Of a stretch of 45,522 bases of DNA, positions 41,150 through 45,522 are shown piece by piece; position 1 is the stretch's first letter; every line of letters begins with the position of its first letter. The notes below the pieces were generated by a model. It ran no database searches and was not told where the DNA came from. It worked only from the letters and a program-made list of their open reading frames with translations. Origin of the DNA: Sphingobacteriaceae bacterium (GTDB taxonomy: Bacteria > Bacteroidota > Bacteroidia > Sphingobacteriales > Sphingobacteriaceae); assembly GCA_903644075.1 (NCBI GenBank), contig CAHJXH010000006.1, forward strand, positions 1 through 45,522, read 5' to 3'. A program made the position numbers and the translations under genes.

Positions 41150-41527
41150 ATGAAATCAGTTAATATTCCCGAAGGCTCTCAGCAGGTAATGCCTTATTTA
41201 ATTGTACCAGGTGCCGCTAAATTTTTTGAGTTTATGCACAAGGTTTTTGATGCCGAAGAGGTATACAAAGCCATGCGCGACGAAACCACCATTCAGCACG
41301 CCGAACTGATCATAGGTAACCACAAAGTGATGTTCTGTGATAGTACCGATACCTACTTGCCCCAACCTGCAGGTATGTTTGTTTATGTTGACGATTGCGA
41401 TGCCGTTTACCAGAAAGCCCTAGCCGCTGGTGCTACATCAGTTATGCCGCCATCTGATATGGATTATGGAAGATCCGGAGGCATAAAAGATCCATTTAAT
41501 AATATTTGGTGGATAACTTCGGTTTAG
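41150..41527 (+). CDS. VOC family (glyoxalase/PhnB-like) protein
   Basis: This 125-residue protein has the beta-alpha-beta-beta-beta repeats of the vicinal oxygen chelate fold: VMPYLIVPGAAKFFEFMHKVFDA, then HAELIIGNHKVMFCDS, FVYVDDCDAVYQKALAAGA and the closing GGIKDPFNNIWWITSV. The subgroup looks like PhnB. The fold covers glyoxalases, dioxygenases and antibiotic-binding proteins, so no reaction is assigned. The ATG at 41150 fits, and there is no signal peptide, so it is cytoplasmic. It is followed closely by a short repeat. Confidence 0.92.
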   Translation: MKSVNIPEGSQQVMPYLIVPGAAKFFEFMHKVFDAEEVYKAMRDETTIQHAELIIGNHKVMFCDSTDTYLPQPAGMFVYVDDCDAVYQKALAAGATSVMPPSDMDYGRSGGIKDPFNNIWWITSV

Positions 41528-41530
41528 TTG

Positions 41531-41545
41531 AATGAGTGAATGATA
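41531..41545. repeat. AATGAGTGAATGATA repeat, second copy
   Basis: It is identical to 40243-40257 and begins three bases after the VOC stop codon. Confidence 0.6.
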
Positions 41546-41580
41546 AATGAGTGAGTGAATAGGCCTCACGTCGCCCATCA

Positions 41581-41690
41581 CGTCAATTGCGAGGTACAGC
41601 CTGTCCCGGATTTACTTCGGGAAACCAATCGCGAACTGTACAAAGCGGCTCTGCTAATCGGGGATTGCCACGCTATTGCTCGCAATAACT
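41581..41690. repeat. Dispersed palindromic element, copy E
   Basis: The block starts CGTCAATTGCGAGG and ends CTCGCAATAAC. ATTGCGAG (41586-41593) and CTCGCAAT (41679-41686) pair as inverted ends. It has the inner TCCCGGA/TTCGGGA-type hairpin seen in copy D. It lies between the VOC and GNAT genes. Confidence 0.6.
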
Positions 41691-41707
41691 TTCTTGATGC
41701 TTGTCCT

Positions 41708-41735
41708 GATTCTTGACTCCCGATTCCTGATTCTC
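41708..41735. repeat. Second copy of the GATTCTTGACTC tandem
   Basis: GATTCTTGACTC (41708-41719) followed by CGATTCCTGATTCTC aligns with the two-unit repeat at 138-164 with a few changes. It reaches to the end of the GNAT gene. Confidence 0.5.
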
Positions 41736-42262
41736 TAAACGAGTTCTTTCTTCATCTTTACCACTTCTAGCACCTCGGCATCAGGCATCGATACATCTAT
41801 ATCTTCAATTAGCCGATAGCCCATGGCTTTATAAAGCGGTACGCCTGGCAGGGTTGCACCCAATTCTATGCTTTGAAAACCATCCGCCATGGCGGCATCT
41901 TCGCACACCTGGATAATTTGTCGTCCAATACCTTGGCGTGTATATTCGGGATGTACAAAAAATGCCCTGATACGTGCAGCATCCTTTGCAGGATCAAGCA
42001 ATGGGTCTTCAACATCTTTATGCTGGTCGCCACCAAATAGTGTTTGGCGTTTGCTCCAGCCGCCACATCCTACAATTGCATCGTCTTTTTTGGCTACATA
42101 ATAAGTACCGTCAGTAATGAGTTGGCTGTCAATCCCAAAGATGTATTTAAGCGAGCTTTCTATTTGGTGTATTGTATAATAATCGGTACTCAGGCTCCGG
42201 ACCGAAAGGGTAATCAACTGCTGTAAAGCCGGATAATCTTCAAATTTAGCAAGGCGGATCAT
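41735..42262 (-). CDS. GNAT family N-acetyltransferase
   Basis: This 175-residue protein has the acetyl-CoA binding core of the GNAT fold. Motif A is RAFFVHPEYTRQGIGRQIIQVCE (about residues 105-127, with R/QxxGxG/A as RQGIGR), followed by IELGATLPGVPLYKAMGYR. The N-terminal part is typical (MIRLAKFEDYPALQQLI). The substrate, whether a small molecule or a protein N-terminus, cannot be inferred. It is on the opposite strand from its neighbours and divergent from cysS. Confidence 0.92.
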   Translation of the reverse strand: MIRLAKFEDYPALQQLITLSVRSLSTDYYTIHQIESSLKYIFGIDSQLITDGTYYVAKKDDAIVGCGGWSKRQTLFGGDQHKDVEDPLLDPAKDAARIRAFFVHPEYTRQGIGRQIIQVCEDAAMADGFQSIELGATLPGVPLYKAMGYRLIEDIDVSMPDAEVLEVVKMKKELV

Positions 42263-42423
42263 TGATTTATTAACTGAAATAACAGGAATATAGTATCAGA
42301 TTAAGGAATCTCTTCTTCAAATACTTGTAACAATGCACAATAAAAAGAAACAACCCAATCATCATTTTCTCATCAAAATAAATAACCTGCATCCTTAACT
42401 TCACACACACATCGAAAAAATCG

Positions 42424-42431
42424 TAAGTTTG
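42424..42431 (+). promoter_or_regulatory. Predicted -7 element next to the cysS start
   Basis: TAAGTTTG is a full TAnnTTTG match only six bases before the cysS ATG at 42438. Transcription would then start at or just before the codon. No -33 TTG is seen at the normal spacing. Confidence 0.45.
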
Positions 42432-42437
42432 CGCCTT

Positions 42438-43898
42438 ATGAAACAAAGCCTATTTGTTTACAATACTTTAACCCGTAAAAAAGAAGAGTTTATACCGCTA
42501 AATGCCCCGCATGTGGGTATGTATGTTTGCGGCCCAACAGTTTACAGCGATGTCCATCTGGGCAATTGCCGTACCTATATTTCGTTCGATCTGATATTCC
42601 GCTATCTTAACCATTTGGGTTACAAGGTGCGTTATGTACGTAATATTACTGATGCAGGCCACCTGGAGGATGATTCTGATACCGGCGAGGACAAAATCTC
42701 TAAAAAAGCAAAAATTGCCCAAGTAGAGCCGATGGAAATTGCCCAGAAATATACCGTAGGCTTCCGTGAAGTATTGGGTATTTTTAATACGCTGCCGCCA
42801 AGCATCGAACCTACTGCTACCGGCCATATTATTGAGCAGATTGAACTGGTGAAAGCCATGCTCGCTAATGGTTCTGCCTATGAGGTTGACGGATCGATTT
42901 ATTTCGACGTTGAGAAATATAACCAGAAGCACGACTACGGCATACTAAGCGGCCGTAACCTCGAGGACATGCTTAACAATACCCGAAGCCTTGGCGGACA
43001 GGATGAGAAGCATGGTAAGCTTGATTTTGCGCTTTGGATTAAGGCCAAACCAGAGCATCTGATGAAATGGCCTTCACCTTGGGGATTGGGTTTCCCAGGA
43101 TGGCATTTGGAGTGCTCGGCTATGAGCCACAAATATTTAGGCGATCAGTTTGATATACATGGTGGTGGTTTAGACCTGGTTCCTACGCATCATACCAATG
43201 AAATAGCGCAGAACGAAGCATGCTTCAACAGAACTCCCGCGCGCTACTGGGTCCACACTAATATGCTTACGGTTAACGGTCAGAAGATGTCGAAATCGTT
43301 AGGTAATAGTTTTTTACCTCATGAGCTGTTTACCGGCGACAACCATATCCTCAACAAAGGCTATAGCCCGATGACGGTTAGGTTTTTTATGTTACAGGCA
43401 CATTATCGCAGCACGCTCGACTTTGGTAACGAGGCTATGGAAGCATCAGAGAAAGGCTTTAAACGCCTCATGAATGCTTTTAGCTTATTGGATGGATTGA
43501 AAGCATCGGCTACGACAGAAATTGAGATTACGCCATTGCGCGATCGTTGTTACGAAGCCCTAAACGACGATTTTAACAGCCCGGTTTTAATTGCCGAACT
43601 GTTTGAAGCATCGCGCATTATTAATTCGGTACATGATGGCAAAATGGCTATTGATGCAGACAATTTGCAACAATTAAAAGACCTGATGAATGTTTTTGTG
43701 ACCGAAATATTAGGCCTTAAAAACGAGCAGGCTTCAACAGATGAATTGCCTAAAGTGGTTGACTTTATTGTGAACCTACGCAACGAAGCTAAAACTAACC
43801 GCGATTATGCCACATCTGATAAAATACGTGACGGTTTGCAGAGAATAGGCATCCAGCTTAAGGACAGCAAAGAAGGTACTACCTGGACCAAGATTTAA
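42438..43898 (+). CDS. cysS: Cysteinyl-tRNA synthetase
   Basis: This 486-residue class I synthetase charges tRNA-Cys. The zinc ligand and signature are at CGPTVYSDVHLGN (C31; HLGN at 40-43 is the HIGH motif), the zinc-site stretch GFPGWHLECSAMS near 220, and KMSKS at 283-287. The anticodon-binding helical domain follows. The ATG at 42438 gives the usual N-terminus MKQSLFVYNTLTRKKEEF; an in-frame TTG at 42429 would overlap the promoter element. Its length is normal. An inverted repeat with a 15-base loop follows the stop. Confidence 0.98.
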   Translation: MKQSLFVYNTLTRKKEEFIPLNAPHVGMYVCGPTVYSDVHLGNCRTYISFDLIFRYLNHLGYKVRYVRNITDAGHLEDDSDTGEDKISKKAKIAQVEPMEIAQKYTVGFREVLGIFNTLPPSIEPTATGHIIEQIELVKAMLANGSAYEVDGSIYFDVEKYNQKHDYGILSGRNLEDMLNNTRSLGGQDEKHGKLDFALWIKAKPEHLMKWPSPWGLGFPGWHLECSAMSHKYLGDQFDIHGGGLDLVPTHHTNEIAQNEACFNRTPARYWVHTNMLTVNGQKMSKSLGNSFLPHELFTGDNHILNKGYSPMTVRFFMLQAHYRSTLDFGNEAMEASEKGFKRLMNAFSLLDGLKASATTEIEITPLRDRCYEALNDDFNSPVLIAELFEASRIINSVHDGKMAIDADNLQQLKDLMNVFVTEILGLKNEQASTDELPKVVDFIVNLRNEAKTNRDYATSDKIRDGLQRIGIQLKDSKEGTTWTKI

Positions 43899-43904
43899 GA
43901 ATAT

Positions 43905-43953
43905 CGAATAATGAATTTTAATTTCGAACATCGAGTTTAAAATTCATTATTCG
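43905..43953. repeat. AT-rich inverted repeat after cysS
   Basis: Arms starting 43905 (CGAATAATGAATTTTAA) and ending 43953 pair perfectly over 17 bases around a 15-base loop. It lies between the convergent ends of cysS and the next minus-strand gene and might terminate both, but the stem is AT-rich and more like a dispersed palindrome. Confidence 0.55.
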
Positions 43954-43964
43954 GCCTTCGATAC

Positions 43965-44639
43965 TCAAAGAGTATTGTAATAATCAAACAACTTTTTCAG
44001 ATCATCATCACTTTTCAGGTCTAAATCGTTTTTTGCCAGGTAGCCATTTATCTGTGCCGATTTATCGCTCATTAAATTGAGCAAGGTTTCCTTGTTATTT
44101 TTAAGGTGTATCATTTTACCCCCTTTATAAGCATAGTATAATATCCCGGCCGAATATATCCCATCAGTTTTGGCCAAGCTATAATTACGGTTTTCTTTAA
44201 TGTTTTTAAAATAACTTTTCAGCAATTGTGTTTTACCATCAGAAAGCAATTGGTAATAAGAATTAATAGTTTGCCTGTCAATTTTAGGATAGCCATTTAC
44301 AAATACCATCTGCGGGCTGGTAAATAATGTAAAGCTTTTTATAGGCTCTTCAAATTTCAGAGGCTCGTCGGTATTGAGATATATAAAGCTTAAAACTCCG
44401 TCGTAAGTATTGTATTTGAGTTTTAAATCAGCATACACTTTCCCATTATCAGCAACTGCTTTACCGTTTATCCAGCGGTCGGCTAAAAAGGGAGTACCAT
44501 CAACAATATTGTATTTTGTTGCGGTAATAGGCCTGCCGAACTGATCGGTAAGCGGCGGATCGTAACCTAATTGTGCATGGGCTTTAAGACACGATGTTAC
44601 AGCAATTAAAACTAATAAATGAAATAGAGGGGTACGCAT
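43965..44639 (-). CDS. Secreted protein of unknown function
   Basis: The frame is set to start at the ATG 44639, giving 224 residues with a signal sequence (MRTPLFHLLVLIAVTSCLKAHA, cut before Q23; a lipobox at VTSC is an alternative). An upstream in-frame ATG at 44681 would put 14 residues before it. The mature part has YDPPLTDQFGRPITATKYNIVDGTPFLADRWINGKAVADNG and a later helical C-terminus (NKETLLNLMSDKSAQINGYLAKNDL). I do not recognise a named family. It should lie in the periplasm or outer membrane. Confidence 0.75.
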   Translation of the reverse strand: MRTPLFHLLVLIAVTSCLKAHAQLGYDPPLTDQFGRPITATKYNIVDGTPFLADRWINGKAVADNGKVYADLKLKYNTYDGVLSFIYLNTDEPLKFEEPIKSFTLFTSPQMVFVNGYPKIDRQTINSYYQLLSDGKTQLLKSYFKNIKENRNYSLAKTDGIYSAGILYYAYKGGKMIHLKNNKETLLNLMSDKSAQINGYLAKNDLDLKSDDDLKKLFDYYNTL

Positions 44640-45062
44640 AATGATATGGGGTAAGGTGAACAATTCATTTATAAGGTTCAATTATCAGCTTAAAAAAATA
44701 TTAAAAAAGCACACTTTAATATTTACAGCTAATTAATTGATTAACATTAAAGTAAATGATATAATGCTAAATGATATTAGATAAGGGAATTTATCTAAAC
44801 CCGCGCATTTAAAACTAAAATATGATAACATTGTATAAGCATTAGTTTTACTACAATTGCTTATTAATGGTATTAATTTAACGCTTTTTTTGTTTGCGTG
44901 CAAATGCCTGATATGCAAATGCTTTTAATACCAAATATTAACACCTAAACTTAACAGTGTAATTTTATACTAAAACCCAACAATTTAAGTTAATGAGTTA
45001 ACTATAATTGTAAATTGTTACTACCTGTTAGGTTTACTATTTATTTACTTTTTATTCTAAAA
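44640..45062. other. AT-rich gap between divergent genes
   Basis: About 420 bases separate a minus-strand gene from the next plus-strand gene. It holds an inverted pair TGGTATTAA (44868-44876) and TTAATACCA (44925-44933). Inside it are two direct copies of TGCAAATGC (44899-44907 and 44914-44922). No gene is visible. These could be regulator sites for one of the flanking genes, but no regulator is known. Confidence 0.4.
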
Positions 45063-45522
45063 ATGAATTTCAAACAATCCTTAATTATTATTGCATTAAG
45101 TGGTGCCGGGCTTAACGTATTTGCTCAACAAAAAACAGCCCAGGTGCAAACAGTAATAACAGCCGAAGACAATTTCAATAAACTGGTAGCCAAAAAAGGC
45201 ATTAAAGATGGCTTTTTAGCAGTAGCAGACGTAGAAGGTATCGTTTTTAAACCCGAAGCCGTTAATATTAATGAATTTTACAGCAAGGTTGACAGGCAAC
45301 CGGGTACATTAACATGGGTTCCTAAATATGCCCGTATATCATCTGCCGGTGATCTGGCGTTTACAGCAGGCCCCTATGTTTATCAGAATGGAAAGAATGA
45401 TGAGGATAAAGTATATGGCGATTACGTATCTATATGGCGTACCGATGCAGATAATAAATTAAAGCTATTAGTCGATCTTGGCGTACAGCACCCGGAGCCA
45501 GACCACGAAGCTACTACCGATT
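45063..45522 (+). CDS. Secreted DUF4440/NTF2-like protein, truncated by the window edge
   Basis: The gene opens at the ATG 45063 and runs off the right edge after about 153 codons. A signal peptide (MNFKQSLIIIALSGAGLNVFA, cut before Q22) is followed by an NTF2-like fold of the SnoaL/DUF4440 type: AEDNFNKLVAKKGIKDGFLAV, FKPEAVNINEFYSKV, LTWVPKYARISSAGDLAFTAGPYVY and DYVSIWRTDADNKLKLLVDLGV. Such proteins bind small hydrophobic ligands, but no substrate can be named. The C-terminal end is not seen. Confidence 0.85.
   Translation, partial: MNFKQSLIIIALSGAGLNVFAQQKTAQVQTVITAEDNFNKLVAKKGIKDGFLAVADVEGIVFKPEAVNINEFYSKVDRQPGTLTWVPKYARISSAGDLAFTAGPYVYQNGKNDEDKVYGDYVSIWRTDADNKLKLLVDLGVQHPEPDHEATTD

Noticed and set aside
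1..45522. tRNA, rRNA or CRISPR loci
   Set aside because: I read both strands for cloverleaf ends with CCA/GGTTC patterns and for spaced direct repeats and saw none that could be supported; a covariance search would be decisive.

Overview
The window is ordinary chromosomal DNA from a member of the Bacteroidota, most likely a Sphingobacteriaceae of the Mucilaginibacter/Pedobacter type. The supporting signs are recurrent TAnnTTTG promoter elements instead of E. coli-type -10 boxes, no clear Shine-Dalgarno sequences, many small lipoproteins, bacillithiol genes (bshA and a YtxJ-type bacilliredoxin), a type I asparaginase, and dispersed palindromic intergenic repeats of a kind common in this group. 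No tRNA, rRNA, CRISPR array, prophage or intact insertion sequence was seen. The genus is inferred from gene style only.

Layout. 1-2.1 kb: a repeat-bearing left edge, a short-chain dehydrogenase and an AraC regulator. 2.1-5.3 kb: a compact operon with a palindromic operator overlapping the promoter, an ABC ATPase broken by a one-base deletion inside the Walker A codons, a membrane protein, a YtrA-type GntR repressor and an anchored beta-rich protein. 5.3-6.3 kb: a secreted proline iminopeptidase-like hydrolase, then a repeat-rich gap. 6.7-11.7 kb (minus strand): nrnA-like phosphoesterase, two FKBP-type prolyl isomerases, TatD nuclease, asparaginase. 11.8-14 kb: ndk, a tiny membrane protein, and recF with a DUF721/DciA-like gene. 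14.5-19.3 kb (plus strand): TPR protein and ribH, a 36-residue lipoprotein, ytxJ, a membrane protein, lipA, and an ECF sigma/anti-sigma pair. 19.8-26.9 kb (minus strand): NAD(P)HX repair enzyme, a PIN toxin-antitoxin pair, a DUF6624 protein, uvrA and a lytic transglycosylase. 27.1-30 kb: a pseudouridine synthase with a 282-residue disordered repeat extension, and a secreted lactonase. 30.1-36.7 kb (minus strand): a lipoprotein, bshA, and the mutL-rhomboid-rhomboid-EEP cluster. 36.8-45.5 kb: amidohydrolase and serine hydrolase lipoproteins, a small lipoprotein, VOC, GNAT, cysS, a secreted protein of unknown function and a truncated DUF4440-like gene at the right edge.

Most genes are housekeeping: DNA repair (uvrA, recF, mutL), cofactors (lipA, ribH, NAD(P)HX repair), translation (cysS, pseudouridine synthase), envelope protein folding (FKBPs) and thiol redox (bshA, ytxJ). 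The strongest points for a second look are the Walker A frameshift and the operator of the YtrA-type operon, promoter elements that nearly touch start codons and suggest leaderless mRNAs, several families of intergenic repeats (some starting right at stop codons), the long low-complexity extension on the pseudouridine synthase, and a serine hydrolase that seems to carry an orphan GH3 C-terminal domain. I did not find a clearly new multi-gene system.
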